Shown: one piece after another, positions 24,034 through 32,095 of the stretch | How the letters are laid out: each line of letters begins with the position of its first letter | Numbering within the stretch: the stretch's first letter is position 1 | NCBI GenBank assembly: GCA_035628505.1 | Contig: DASPJR010000047.1 | Span: forward strand, 1 to 32,095 | DNA length: 32,095 bases | Origin: DASPJR01 sp035628505 | GTDB lineage: Bacteria > Planctomycetota > SZUA-567 > H5-PLA8 | Direction of reading: 5' to 3' | Position numbers and translations under genes: made by a program | Notes under the pieces: model-generated | Database searches by the model: none | Told to the model about the DNA's origin: nothing | Seen by the model: only the letters and a program-made list of their open reading frames with translations

Positions 24034-24429
24034 ATGCCCGCGGCACCCATCTCGGTCCAACTAAGTAAATTTGAACACATCGAGATCCTGCGATCCGAGA
24101 TCGAAGCACGCGAAGAGGAATTGAAACAAACCGAGCGTCAGATCCGCGAGATACTCTGGGAACTGGAACGCCAGCAGTACCTCCAGTCGCTTCATCCGCT
24201 CTTTCAAAAGCTTGAAGCCCCTAAGGATGCGGCCAACCTGCAGCAGCTTAACGGCATGCGCGATGCGCTCACCGACGCCATTCAGATCATGAAGCATTCA
24301 CTTGCGGCATTGGAAGCCGAGACGGCAGGGCAGTCGGCACCGCCTTCACGCGGGCTTTCCCGTGCGGCTGCGGCACCCGGGCCGGCAGCGCCAGCGCCAC
24401 CAGGCCCGCGGCGGAAGTTTGATTTTTGA
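24034..24429 (+). CDS. Small coiled-coil protein with Ala/Pro-rich tail
   Basis: No family recognised. From ATG 24034 the product has 131 residues; an in-frame start at 23989 would add 15 residues unlike the rest. Residues about 10-50 (FEHIEILRSEIEAREEELK) and 65-95 form two predicted coiled helices rich in Glu/Gln/Leu. The final 35 residues are Ala/Pro/Gly-rich and end in RRKFDF. No signal peptide or membrane helix is visible, so it is likely cytoplasmic. A second small gene follows 58 bp downstream in the same direction. AAGGGA lies about 11 bases before the start. Confidence 0.65.
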   Translation: MPAAPISVQLSKFEHIEILRSEIEAREEELKQTERQIREILWELERQQYLQSLHPLFQKLEAPKDAANLQQLNGMRDALTDAIQIMKHSLAALEAETAGQSAPPSRGLSRAAAAPGPAAPAPPGPRRKFDF

Positions 24430-24440
24430 TCTCTTAAAAG

Positions 24441-24457
24441 AGGGCCGGCGTGGCCCT
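24441..24457 (+). other. Hairpin between the two small genes
   Basis: AGGGCC and GGCCCT pair around GGCGT in the 58-bp gap between the two small plus-strand genes. Only a short T-containing stretch (GTTGTTT) follows, so it may be a weak terminator or an mRNA-processing stem. Confidence 0.3.
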
Positions 24458-24487
24458 GGAGTTGTTTAACGAAAGAGAGAGCTTGAG

Positions 24488-24865
24488 GTGAAGAAGAAGG
24501 CTCTTAAACACAAGGCAGCACCGGTAAAGAAGGCGAAAGTATCGCCGCCTGTAACACATTCCCGAAAATCAAAGGCTGACACAGTGAAATTGAACTCCAC
24601 GAACAAAAAGGTTGCCGCGGCGAAGGGCAAGAACGGCAAAGAGGCGGCCGAACCGAACGAGGAAACACTGCACGAGATTCCCATCGGCAAGATCAAGAAC
24701 GGCCGCAAAAACAAAGGGCCGGGCACGGTGGTAGGTGAAATCTCCAATCCGGTCGAAGAAAGCGGGAAGATCAGCCGCCTCGGGCTGATCAAGCAGCGCC
24801 ACGAAGCCATGAAGCGCGAAATCGATCAGATCCGCGAAGATCTCGAGTCTGAAGAAGAAGAGTAA
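24488..24865 (+). CDS. Small Lys-rich protein with acidic coiled C-terminus
   Basis: No family recognised. The 125-residue product starts at GTG 24488 behind a purine-rich stretch (GAGAGAG). Residues 1-55 are very rich in Lys and Ala (KKKALKHKAAPVKKAKV), resembling histone H1-type or nucleoid-associated tails. The middle holds EIPIGKIKNGRKNKGPGTVV. The C-terminus is an amphipathic helix ending in acidic residues (EDLESEEEE). It is probably cytoplasmic and could bind nucleic acid or ribosomes, but this is inference from composition only. It converges on the DUF420 gene, with a hairpin in the 42-bp gap. Confidence 0.65.
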   Translation: MKKKALKHKAAPVKKAKVSPPVTHSRKSKADTVKLNSTNKKVAAAKGKNGKEAAEPNEETLHEIPIGKIKNGRKNKGPGTVVGEISNPVEESGKISRLGLIKQRHEAMKREIDQIREDLESEEEE

Positions 24866-24884
24866 AGTCGATATTCCTTCTCTA

Positions 24885-24902
24885 GCGTGCCACCCGGCAC
24901 GC
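24885..24902. terminator. Hairpin between convergent genes
   Basis: GCGTGCC and GGCACGC are perfect complements around a four-base loop, located between the stop of the Lys-rich gene and the stop of the DUF420 gene. No T run follows on either strand; a bidirectional weak terminator is plausible. Confidence 0.4.
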
Positions 24903-24907
24903 CCGAA

Positions 24908-25339
24908 CTACGCGCCAGACGCGGCGTAGAGATGGTAAAGCATCACGTAAATCACCACGCCCGTAATGGACACGTACATCCATAAAGGAAACGTGACGCG
25001 TGCTACTTTGCGGTGCTTTTCATAATCCTGTCTGTAGGCGTGCCAGAACGTCTTGGGCACCAGCACGGCAATAACCATCGCCAGCAGAATGTGCGAAATC
25101 AAGATCGCGAAGTAGACGTAACGGATGTTCCCCTGCCCTTTAAACGGCATCGACACCACATTGAAGTGATAGATCAAGTAGGACACCAGAAAGGCCGCGG
25201 AAGTGAGCCCGGCCGCGACCATCAGGTTCCGGTGCGCCTCTATATTTTTGCGCTTTATAAAAATGTAGCCAAGCGCCAGAAGCACGGTCGCCAGACCGTT
25301 GAGCGAGGCGTTTAATGCGGGAAGGTCTTTGACTTCCAT
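24908..25339 (-). CDS. DUF420 membrane protein, cytochrome oxidase-associated
   Basis: Small multi-pass inner-membrane protein commonly encoded beside cytochrome oxidase assembly genes. The 143-residue product shows four or more hydrophobic helices, with conserved histidines in IEAHRNLM, YLIYHFN, ILISHILLA and the C-terminal MLYHLY, which would suit heme or copper contact. I start at ATG 25339, where GAGAG lies about six bases upstream; a TTG at 25351 overlapping the SCO1 stop is the alternative. It is the last gene of the oxidase cluster, directly behind SCO1. A role in oxidase assembly is inferred from context. Confidence 0.9.
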   Translation of the reverse strand: MEVKDLPALNASLNGLATVLLALGYIFIKRKNIEAHRNLMVAAGLTSAAFLVSYLIYHFNVVSMPFKGQGNIRYVYFAILISHILLAMVIAVLVPKTFWHAYRQDYEKHRKVARVTFPLWMYVSITGVVIYVMLYHLYAASGA

Positions 25340-25347
25340 GCTGTCTC

Positions 25348-25983
25348 TCAATCCTGCCTAACGTGAACCAGTTTGCGCACGGCCGCAGCGAGGGCCTTGA
25401 TGCTTTCCGGGTCCTGCCCGCTGAAATAGCCGCGGATTCGGCCTTTCTGATCCACCAGCACCAGCTTGTCGCTGTGGATGATTGGTTCGTCCTGTGTTCC
25501 ACCCTGGTCAGACACGACCAGCTTGAACTGGTCCCGTGTGAGGCTGTACAGCTCCGGCTTCTTGCCCGTGAGAAAAAGCCAGCGTGGCGCCTGCGCGCCA
25601 TTGCGTTCGGCGTACTTGGCCAGCTCTTCCGGCGTATCATGTTCGGGGTCCATCGTGAACGAGACGAGTCTTACCGCGGGCAGATCCGACAGTTGCTTAT
25701 CCAGCGCGGTGAACGCTTGCGTCATCAAGGTGCACGTGCCCGCGCAGCGCGTGAAGATGAAATCGGCCACCCAGACGCTTCCGCGCAAGTCTTCAGCAGT
25801 GACCGTGCGGCCGGACTGATTCAGGAGCGAGAATCCCTCCACCTGCCCGTAAGTAGGCAGCGGGGGCGACGAATCCTTCATGCGTTCCCACAATCCGGCG
25901 CCGATCAGCCCCGCGATGACCAGGATCAGCACGCCCCAGACGATGCGATGCTGCAGCGGAAGATTTTCTGCGTTGCTGCTCAA
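25348..25983 (-). CDS. SCO1/SenC-type copper chaperone
   Basis: Thioredoxin-fold membrane-anchored protein that delivers copper to the CuA site of cytochrome c oxidase subunit II or reduces its cysteines. The 211-residue protein has an N-terminal transmembrane helix (about 14-31). The copper ligands are C80 and C84 in FTRCAGTCTLM and H170 in IIHSDKLVLVD. The segment SFTMDPEHDTPEELAKYA is a further family mark. Its start overlaps the stop of the ABC permease gene (ATGA), implying translational coupling with the exporter. The downstream DUF420 gene follows immediately. Confidence 0.95.
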   Translation of the reverse strand: MSSNAENLPLQHRIVWGVLILVIAGLIGAGLWERMKDSSPPLPTYGQVEGFSLLNQSGRTVTAEDLRGSVWVADFIFTRCAGTCTLMTQAFTALDKQLSDLPAVRLVSFTMDPEHDTPEELAKYAERNGAQAPRWLFLTGKKPELYSLTRDQFKLVVSDQGGTQDEPIIHSDKLVLVDQKGRIRGYFSGQDPESIKALAAAVRKLVHVRQD

Positions 25984-26785
25984 TGCAGATCTCCTGTGCT
26001 GCGCGTGCCGGCCATCAGCGTGGAGGCTCCAACGGTGATGACCGCAAACGCCGCGGTAATAGCCAAAGACAGTCCCAGCGATGGAAGGCCCGGAATCGAT
26101 TCGCGCGAATACATCACGTGGCGGAAGGCCGACATACCATAGGTTAGCGGATCAAGGCGCATGATCCAGCCCAGCCAGGAAGGCACGCCGTCAGCTGGAA
26201 AGAGCGCGCCTGAGAGCAGCCACATCGGCAGCAGAAAGACACTCATGATCGCGTGAAAACCCTGCGTCGAATCCATGCGCCAGGCAATCAGGAACCCCAG
26301 ACCCGTCAGTGCGAAGCCGATCAGGAACATCATTCCGATCACCGCCAGCAGCACGCCTGGCGAGAGCGGGATGCCGCTAAGCCACCCGATAAATAAAAAG
26401 AGCAGCCCTTGCAGGACGGCGAGCAGCGTGCCTCCCAGAATTTTTCCAAGCACCATGCTCAGACGTGAAACGGGCGCGACGAGGACCGATTGCAGAAATC
26501 CTTCGCGGCGGTCTTCGATGATGGAGATGGTTGAGAAGATGGCGGTGAAGAGCAGGATCATGACGATCGTTCCGGGAAAGAAATATTCCCGGTAGCTCAT
26601 GCCCTCAAACGCCGGTGGCGGCTTGAATGTTTCGGTGAACGCCGCCCCAAAGAGCACCCAGAAAATAAGTGGCTGCGCCAGCGCGCCAACGACGCGGTTA
26701 CGCTGCCGGAAAAACCGGACGAGTTCGCGCTGCGCGAGGGTGAAAATGGGCAGCAGGAAGGAATTGACGGCAGAAGGTTTTGCGC

Positions 26786-26789
<4 letters not shown>
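25980..26789 (-). CDS. ABC-2 type exporter permease
   Basis: Membrane component of an ABC-2 family exporter. The 269-residue protein has six hydrophobic helices and the ABC-2 pattern REYFFPGTIVMILLF, SIIEDRREGFLQSVLVAPVSR and a late LDPLTYGMSAFRHVMY segment, as in DrrB/NodJ-like permeases. It overlaps the upstream ATPase gene and the downstream SCO1 gene by ATGA, so all three are co-translated. The cargo is unknown; its position between oxidase subunits and a copper chaperone suggests a role in respiratory assembly or envelope copper/heme handling. Confidence 0.93.
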
Positions 26790-27790
<1,001 letters not shown>

Positions 27791-27815
27791 GGTATACCTT
27801 GTCGTCCTCGCCGCG

Positions 27816-27845
27816 CGTCACTGCGGTTCTCTAACCGCAGTGACG
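27816..27845 (-). other. Strong 13-bp hairpin between subunit IV and ABC genes
   Basis: Thirteen-bp perfect arms (27816-27828 and 27833-27845) around a four-base loop lie in the only sizeable gap in the oxidase cluster. On the transcribed minus strand no T run follows; a T6 run lies before the stem instead. It looks like an RNA-processing, stability or Rho-dependent attenuation element dividing the subunit genes from the ABC-SCO1-DUF420 section. Confidence 0.6.
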
Positions 27846-27859
27846 TGCGGAAAAAACGT

Positions 27860-28162
27860 TCAGCCAAAGACGATATCAGGGAAGAGTGCGAGCAGCAGGA
27901 TCAGAGCCAGTCCGTAGGGGACCAGAGAGATGATAATCAGCGTCTTGCGCTCATACTTCAGATGCATGAAAAATAGCATCACCAGCGATGCCTTGATCGA
28001 TGCCACGAACAACGCCAGCGCGACGTTGCCCATCTTGCCCAGGTTGACATACGACACCGCGATCGTGATCACGGTCATGACGAACAGCGCGCCGGCGATC
28101 AGGAAGTACGGAACTTTCGGGTGCTCGGCGTGGCCGTGGTCTGCGTGTGCTACATCGGACAT
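27860..28162 (-). CDS. ctaF: Cytochrome c oxidase subunit IV (prokaryotic type)
   Basis: Small accessory subunit of aa3-type oxidase. The 100-residue protein has a His-rich N-terminus (ADHGHAEHPK) and three hydrophobic helices, with the family segment ASIKASLVMLFFMHLKYE near residues 54-71. GGAG lies about six bases upstream of the start. It follows the subunit III gene by 45 bp. Confidence 0.9.
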   Translation of the reverse strand: MSDVAHADHGHAEHPKVPYFLIAGALFVMTVITIAVSYVNLGKMGNVALALFVASIKASLVMLFFMHLKYERKTLIIISLVPYGLALILLLALFPDIVFG

Positions 28163-28207
28163 GTTCGACTCCTTGTGTTTTCGATCTTGTATGAAGGCCC
28201 AGGCCGA

Positions 28208-28795
28208 TCAGATCAGGTACAGCATCGGGAACAGGAAAATCCAGACAAGGTCAACGAAGTGCCAGTACAGTCCGACCATTTCAGTTTCAGCCGACACGTC
28301 CTGCTTGCCAGCATAATACCAGAGCCCGACCATCGGAACGACACCGCAGAGAATGTGGAAGCCGTGCAGGCCTGTGAGTGTGTAATAGAACGCGAAGAAC
28401 ATGTCCTTCGACGGCACCTCGCCCACGCGGATGTGCGTGCTGTACTCGTAGAATTTCAAGCCCAGGAAGAGCGTACCCATGACCGCCGTCACCAGCAGCA
28501 TCAGGCGCTGTTTTGCAGTATTCTTGTTCTGGCCATGCAGCACCGCCAGCGCCATGGTCAAGCTGCTGCTGATCAGGAGCAGCGTGTTGAACGCGGCCAG
28601 TCCCACGTGGTCGTGAAGCTGTTTCTGGCTGGCTTCAAAAATCTCCGGGTTGTTCAAGCGCAGAGCGATGTACGCGCCGAGCAGGCCGCTGAAGAACATC
28701 ACTTCTGAACACAGGAACAGCCACATCGCCAGCTTGCCATTGTAGACGTCTTCAATGGCCGGCTCCGCGGGATCGATTACGTGCGCATGACTCAT
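28208..28795 (-). CDS. ctaE: Cytochrome c oxidase subunit III
   Basis: Membrane subunit that stabilises the catalytic core. From ATG 28795 (GGAGTG nine bases upstream) the product has 195 residues, the five-helix bacterial form. Motifs include KLAMWLFLCSEVMFFSGLLG, the segment FYYTLTGLHGFHILCG with its conserved His residues, and the terminal YWHFVDLVWIFLFPMLYL. An upstream in-frame start would add 17 charged residues without homology. It lies between heme O synthase and subunit IV. Confidence 0.95.
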   Translation of the reverse strand: MSHAHVIDPAEPAIEDVYNGKLAMWLFLCSEVMFFSGLLGAYIALRLNNPEIFEASQKQLHDHVGLAAFNTLLLISSSLTMALAVLHGQNKNTAKQRLMLLVTAVMGTLFLGLKFYEYSTHIRVGEVPSKDMFFAFYYTLTGLHGFHILCGVVPMVGLWYYAGKQDVSAETEMVGLYWHFVDLVWIFLFPMLYLI

Positions 28796-28849
28796 TCGTG
28801 ATTCACTCCGTTCTTTTCGGGCCCCATCTGCCCGTCTTGTTTTCACTCA

Positions 28850-29809
28850 CTACAGGCGATCGTACATCATCAATCCCAGCACCAGCGGCAGGTAAATCAC
28901 AGAAGCCAGGAAGAGCTGGCGCGCCGCACGGTCTGTTTTTCGAACTGCGAAGTTGATTCCGAATGCCAGAAACGCCAGCCCCAGCACCGCCGCGCCGAGC
29001 AGGTAAAGCGGGCCGCTCAGGCGGAAAACGCACGGCAGCAGGCTCAGCGGAAGCAGCAGCAGGCTCTGAACGACGACCTGACGGCCAGTCACGTCTCCAT
29101 CGGGATCAACCGTCGGCCACATCTGCAGACCGGCGCGGCTGTAATCGTGGCGGTAAATCCACGCGATGGCCAGGAAATGCGGGAGCTGCCAGATGAACAG
29201 GATCATGAACAGCGACCAGGCCTTGATATTCAGATCAGCCGTTTCGGCTACTGCCGCCCAGCCGATCAGCGGCGGAAGCGCACCCGGAACGGCGCCGACC
29301 AGCGTGTTGAGCGGCGTGACGGCCTTCAGCGGCGTGTAGACGAACACATAAAGGAGCAGCGTGACGGCGGCAAGAAGGCTTGTATCGAGATTGGTCTGAA
29401 CGGCCAGGTAAAGAAGTCCGGCGATCGACGAGGCTGCTCCGAAGAGAAGCACCGAACCGGGGTTCATGCGGCCGGTGGCCAGCGGCCGGTTTTTCGTCCG
29501 CTCCATCAAGGCGTCGGTCTTGCGTTCAAGAACCTGGTTGAGTGCGCCCGATCCGATGGCGACCAGCGCCGTTCCCAGCACCGCATGCAGCAGGCGCATG
29601 AGGTCCAGTTCAGCCGGCGTAGCAAGAACAAATCCCGCGACAACCGAGAGCAGCACCAGGATCGACAGGCGCGGCTTGGCGATGGCCAGACAGTCTTGAA
29701 CGAACATGCTTTGTTCCGCGTGCGATTCGGCCGCCATGATCGCCGCATCGATCGGGCTGGCAACGAGTTTTTCAACCCCGGGGGCCTGGGTCTTGGTGGC
29801 GATGCTCAT
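28850..29809 (-). CDS. ctaB: Heme O synthase (protoheme IX farnesyltransferase)
   Basis: UbiA-family integral membrane enzyme that attaches a farnesyl group to heme b, giving heme O for the aa3 oxidase. From ATG 29809 the product has 319 residues and about nine helices. The first Asp-rich site reads NQVLERKTDALMERTKNRPL, and the second region has PHFLAIAWIYRHDYSRAG. VYTPLKAVTPLNTLVGAVPG is also typical. The start overlaps the heme A synthase stop by ATGA; a longer open frame upstream lies within that gene and is not real. An N-terminal stretch of about 35 polar residues precedes the first helix. Confidence 0.95.
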   Translation of the reverse strand: MSIATKTQAPGVEKLVASPIDAAIMAAESHAEQSMFVQDCLAIAKPRLSILVLLSVVAGFVLATPAELDLMRLLHAVLGTALVAIGSGALNQVLERKTDALMERTKNRPLATGRMNPGSVLLFGAASSIAGLLYLAVQTNLDTSLLAAVTLLLYVFVYTPLKAVTPLNTLVGAVPGALPPLIGWAAVAETADLNIKAWSLFMILFIWQLPHFLAIAWIYRHDYSRAGLQMWPTVDPDGDVTGRQVVVQSLLLLPLSLLPCVFRLSGPLYLLGAAVLGLAFLAFGINFAVRKTDRAARQLFLASVIYLPLVLGLMMYDRL

Positions 29810-30822
29810 GCTGTCACCCCCGCCAGCTTGGCACGATCCGCCTGTTCCTCGACGGCAGGAGCGGAAAGGATAAACCGGTGAGTGCGCAGCGCCAGGGTTA
29901 CTCCTGCGGCAAATATCAGAGCTCCGACCGCCAGATGCGTCGTCGCCACGAGCACGCGCAGCGGCGGCGGCGAATGCGCTTCGTCCAAGGTAATAACTTT
30001 CAGCACGCCCGCGCCGAAACCGAGCAGAATCTGAACGCCCAGCAGCATCATGATGAGGCGCGCCGGTTTGAGAATCTCCGGCTGCGAACGGTGATCGCGG
30101 AAGACGCGGAACAATACGCGGCTGACAAAATAGACGACCGCGAACGCGCCGAGCATGTGCGCAGTCAGATGCCAGGCGAAAATGCCGAAGCGCCCTTCCC
30201 GCATCGCCTGCGCCTGGTCGTCGTGGCGCAGCGCCGCGCCGAGAAGCAGCTGGACGAACATGGCGATGACGGTCCACAGCGCCAGCTTCGAGAGCGCCGG
30301 GTTCTCGCGTGAACGCAGCGCCGTGCCGCTTTCAATCCAGCGCTTTGAGGTCACCACACACATGGCCACGGCCATGCAGAAAAAAACCTGCCCCAGCGCC
30401 GCGTGCGGGATTGAGGTCTTGGCTTTTGCGAAATACGCCACCGTCATCGCGCCCAGCACCGCCTGAGCCAGCAGCCCCAGCAGCATTCCGCCGGCAAGAC
30501 GATTCACCGAACGGCGTTTGTCTTTCCAAAAGACAAGGCCGGCGGTCAGCAGCGTCAGTCCCGAGAGGATCGCGACGAACGTGCGATGGGTATACTCGGC
30601 GTTGAGGTTCTCGACAAAAAACCATTCCCAGTTGAACTTGTAGTAAATCGGCTCGGCAATGGTCAAGCCGGCTTCTTTGCTCTTGGTCAAGCCGCCCAGG
30701 CAAATCACGAGGAATGCCCAGACAGCCGTCATCTTCGCCATCACATTAATGGCGCGATGGTACGTGCCGACCGCGGGGGTGGTCTCAATCAGCGGCGCCT
30801 TGTTTTCCGAAAATTGACTCAT
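29806..30822 (-). CDS. ctaA: Heme A synthase (CtaA/COX15 family)
   Basis: Oxidises the C8 methyl of heme O to formyl, giving heme A. The 338-residue protein has eight helices in two similar halves. Histidines expected to bind heme are in EYTHRTFV and SIPHAALGQ of the first half and AWHLTAHMLG and ATTHLAVGA of the second. I start at 30822, where GGGAA lies about five bases upstream; an in-frame ATG at 30897 would add 25 polar residues. A loop with SPPPLRV lies before the last helix pair. The gene is coupled to ctaB by ATGA. Confidence 0.92.
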   Translation of the reverse strand: MSQFSENKAPLIETTPAVGTYHRAINVMAKMTAVWAFLVICLGGLTKSKEAGLTIAEPIYYKFNWEWFFVENLNAEYTHRTFVAILSGLTLLTAGLVFWKDKRRSVNRLAGGMLLGLLAQAVLGAMTVAYFAKAKTSIPHAALGQVFFCMAVAMCVVTSKRWIESGTALRSRENPALSKLALWTVIAMFVQLLLGAALRHDDQAQAMREGRFGIFAWHLTAHMLGAFAVVYFVSRVLFRVFRDHRSQPEILKPARLIMMLLGVQILLGFGAGVLKVITLDEAHSPPPLRVLVATTHLAVGALIFAAGVTLALRTHRFILSAPAVEEQADRAKLAGVTA

Positions 30823-30939
30823 GCTTTCCCAAACCTGCTTTTCTGTCCACCCCTCGACTATCTTTCTTCCTGCTTCGCGTATGGACTTGCGGCCCATACG
30901 CTTTCGTAGTTTTCACCGGATGATTCACCTGGTCAGAGG

Positions 30940-32095
30940 TTATTCACCAGCGGCTGCCGCACCCAGCTTTTTCGACTGAGGCAGCCAATCTTCTGCCACT
31001 TCCGGCGAGCTGTATTCGTACGGCGGGCGGTAGACGGTCGGCACCTGTCCGGGCCAGTTGCCATGGCCGGCCGGTGACGGCGCATCGGTCCATTCCAGCG
31101 TGTTCGACTTCCACGGGTTCTGCTCGGCCTTCTTGCCCCAGTACATGGAGTAGAAGAAGTTGATCAGGAACAGGATCTGGCTGAAGCCCAGGATGAGCGC
31201 GCAGACGGTGATCATCACGTTCATGGGCTGGAGGTGCTGGAAGGTTTCGAACTTGTTGAGCGACGCGTAGCGGCGCGGCTGGCCGCCGATGCCGATGATG
31301 TGCATGGCAAAGAACGTCAGGTTCATGAACACGAACGTCAGGAACCAGTGAATCTTGGCCAGTGTCTCGTTCATCATGGTGCCGTACATCTTCGGGAACC
31401 AGTAGATGATCGAGCCGAAGATCGCCATCACCGTTCCGCAGAACACGACGTAGTGGATATGCGCGACGATGAAGTAGGTGTCGTGGATGTACATGTCGAC
31501 GGGCGTGGCAGCCATGAAGATGCCCGACAGACCGCCAATGATGAACATGCTCACGAAGGACAAGGCGAAGAGCATCGGCGACGTGAAGGTGATGTTTCCG
31601 CCCCACAGCGTGCCCAGCCAGTTGAATACCTTAATGGCCGAAGGCAGCGCAATAAACATTGTTGAGATCATGAACGTCATGCCGAGCGCCGGATTCATGC
31701 CCGACTGGAACATGTGATGTGCCCAGACGATGAAGCCGAGGAAGGCGATGCCGGCGATGGCGTAGACCATCGGGCGGTAGCCGAAGACGGGCTTGCGGGC
31801 GAAGGTGGCGATGATGTCGGAGGCGACGCCCATCGTCGGCAGGATCATGATGTAGACGGCCGGGTGGGAATAGAACCAGAATAGGTGCTGGTGAAGGAGG
31901 GGGAAGCCGCCGTTGGGGGCCCAGCCGCCTTCGGCGAGCTGGATTTCCTTGGAGAGGGTCCAGTTGCCAGGGAGGAAGAAGCTGGTGACGCGGTTGTGGT
32001 CGAGGAGGTTGAGGGTCAGGGCGCTGGCGAGGACGGGGGTGGAGAGGAGGGCGAGGATGGATGTGATGAAGAGGGCCCAGGTGGTGAGGGGCATG
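30940..32095 (-). CDS. ctaD: Cytochrome c oxidase subunit I, C-terminal portion (cut by window edge)
   Basis: Catalytic subunit carrying heme a, heme a3 and CuB; about 385 C-terminal residues are visible. The CuB ligand and cross-linked Tyr are in HLFWFYSHPAVYIMILP, the two further CuB histidines in WAHHMFQSGMNP, and the heme ligands in HDTYFIVAHIHYVV. The K-channel lysine lies in ALPSAIKVFNWLG. The motif YSHPAV replaces the glutamate of HPEVY, marking a type A2 heme-copper oxidase such as that of Rhodothermus. Subunit II should lie upstream, beyond the window. The first ~200 coding bases visible use CTC/CCC-type codons far more than the rest. Confidence 0.97.
   Translation of the reverse strand, partial: MPLTTWALFITSILALLSTPVLASALTLNLLDHNRVTSFFLPGNWTLSKEIQLAEGGWAPNGGFPLLHQHLFWFYSHPAVYIMILPTMGVASDIIATFARKPVFGYRPMVYAIAGIAFLGFIVWAHHMFQSGMNPALGMTFMISTMFIALPSAIKVFNWLGTLWGGNITFTSPMLFALSFVSMFIIGGLSGIFMAATPVDMYIHDTYFIVAHIHYVVFCGTVMAIFGSIIYWFPKMYGTMMNETLAKIHWFLTFVFMNLTFFAMHIIGIGGQPRRYASLNKFETFQHLQPMNVMITVCALILGFSQILFLINFFYSMYWGKKAEQNPWKSNTLEWTDAPSPAGHGNWPGQVPTVYRPPYEYSSPEVAEDWLPQSKKLGAAAAGE

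Noticed and set aside
29810..30277. Extended N-terminus for heme O synthase
   Set aside because: The extension lies entirely within heme A synthase coding sequence; the ATGA overlap and normal family length support the start at 29809.

Overview
The window looks like a chromosomal segment of a GC-rich, aerobic, Gram-negative heterotroph. The Gram-negative call rests on an RND efflux pump with a lipoprotein adaptor. The aerobic call rests on an aa3-type cytochrome oxidase assembly cluster. Several architectures are ones I associate with Planctomycetota/PVC and related bacteria: zinc-ribbon plus terpenoid-cyclase-like toroid, PEGA-TPR proteins, concanavalin-like repeats in membrane-anchored proteins, and secreted sialate-esterase/GH88 enzymes. 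The exact phylum cannot be fixed from sequence alone. No plasmid, phage, IS element, CRISPR array, tRNA or rRNA was seen.

Layout. 1-1840 (minus strand): the str operon, rpsL - rpsG - fusA (fusA cut by the window edge), with a recognisable promoter and terminator-like hairpins before rpsL and between rpsG and fusA. 1934-4783 (plus): a carbohydrate pair, a secreted sialate O-acetylesterase broken by an apparent one-base deletion and a GH88 unsaturated glycuronyl hydrolase. 4784-6770 (plus): a stand-alone LigD-type 3'-phosphoesterase and an Fpg/Nei-type DNA glycosylase, each preceded by a distinctive inverted-repeat element. 6814-12072 (plus): a TetR regulator, an RND membrane-fusion lipoprotein and an RND inner-membrane pump, with matching palindromic operator-like sites before the regulator and before the pump genes.

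12138-23759: uncharacterised envelope genes. A minus-strand operon encodes a 964-residue anchored protein of repeated concanavalin-like modules followed by two paralogous PEGA-TPR membrane proteins. A divergent plus-strand gene encodes a secreted Tyr/Gly-rich protein. A second minus-strand operon encodes a degenerate signal-peptidase-like protein, a TPR membrane protein and a zinc-ribbon/terpenoid-cyclase-like membrane protein. This is the most likely place for an undescribed system. 24034-24865 (plus): two small charged proteins of unknown role.

24908-32095 (minus): a cytochrome c oxidase cluster. In transcription order it reads subunit I (partial, type A2 active-site motif), heme A synthase, heme O synthase, subunit III, subunit IV, a strong hairpin, an ABC-2 exporter (ATPase and permease), SCO1 and a DUF420 membrane protein. 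The genes are tightly packed, several overlapping by ATGA, so catalytic subunits, heme A synthesis and copper delivery appear to be made together, with an ABC exporter of unknown cargo embedded among them.
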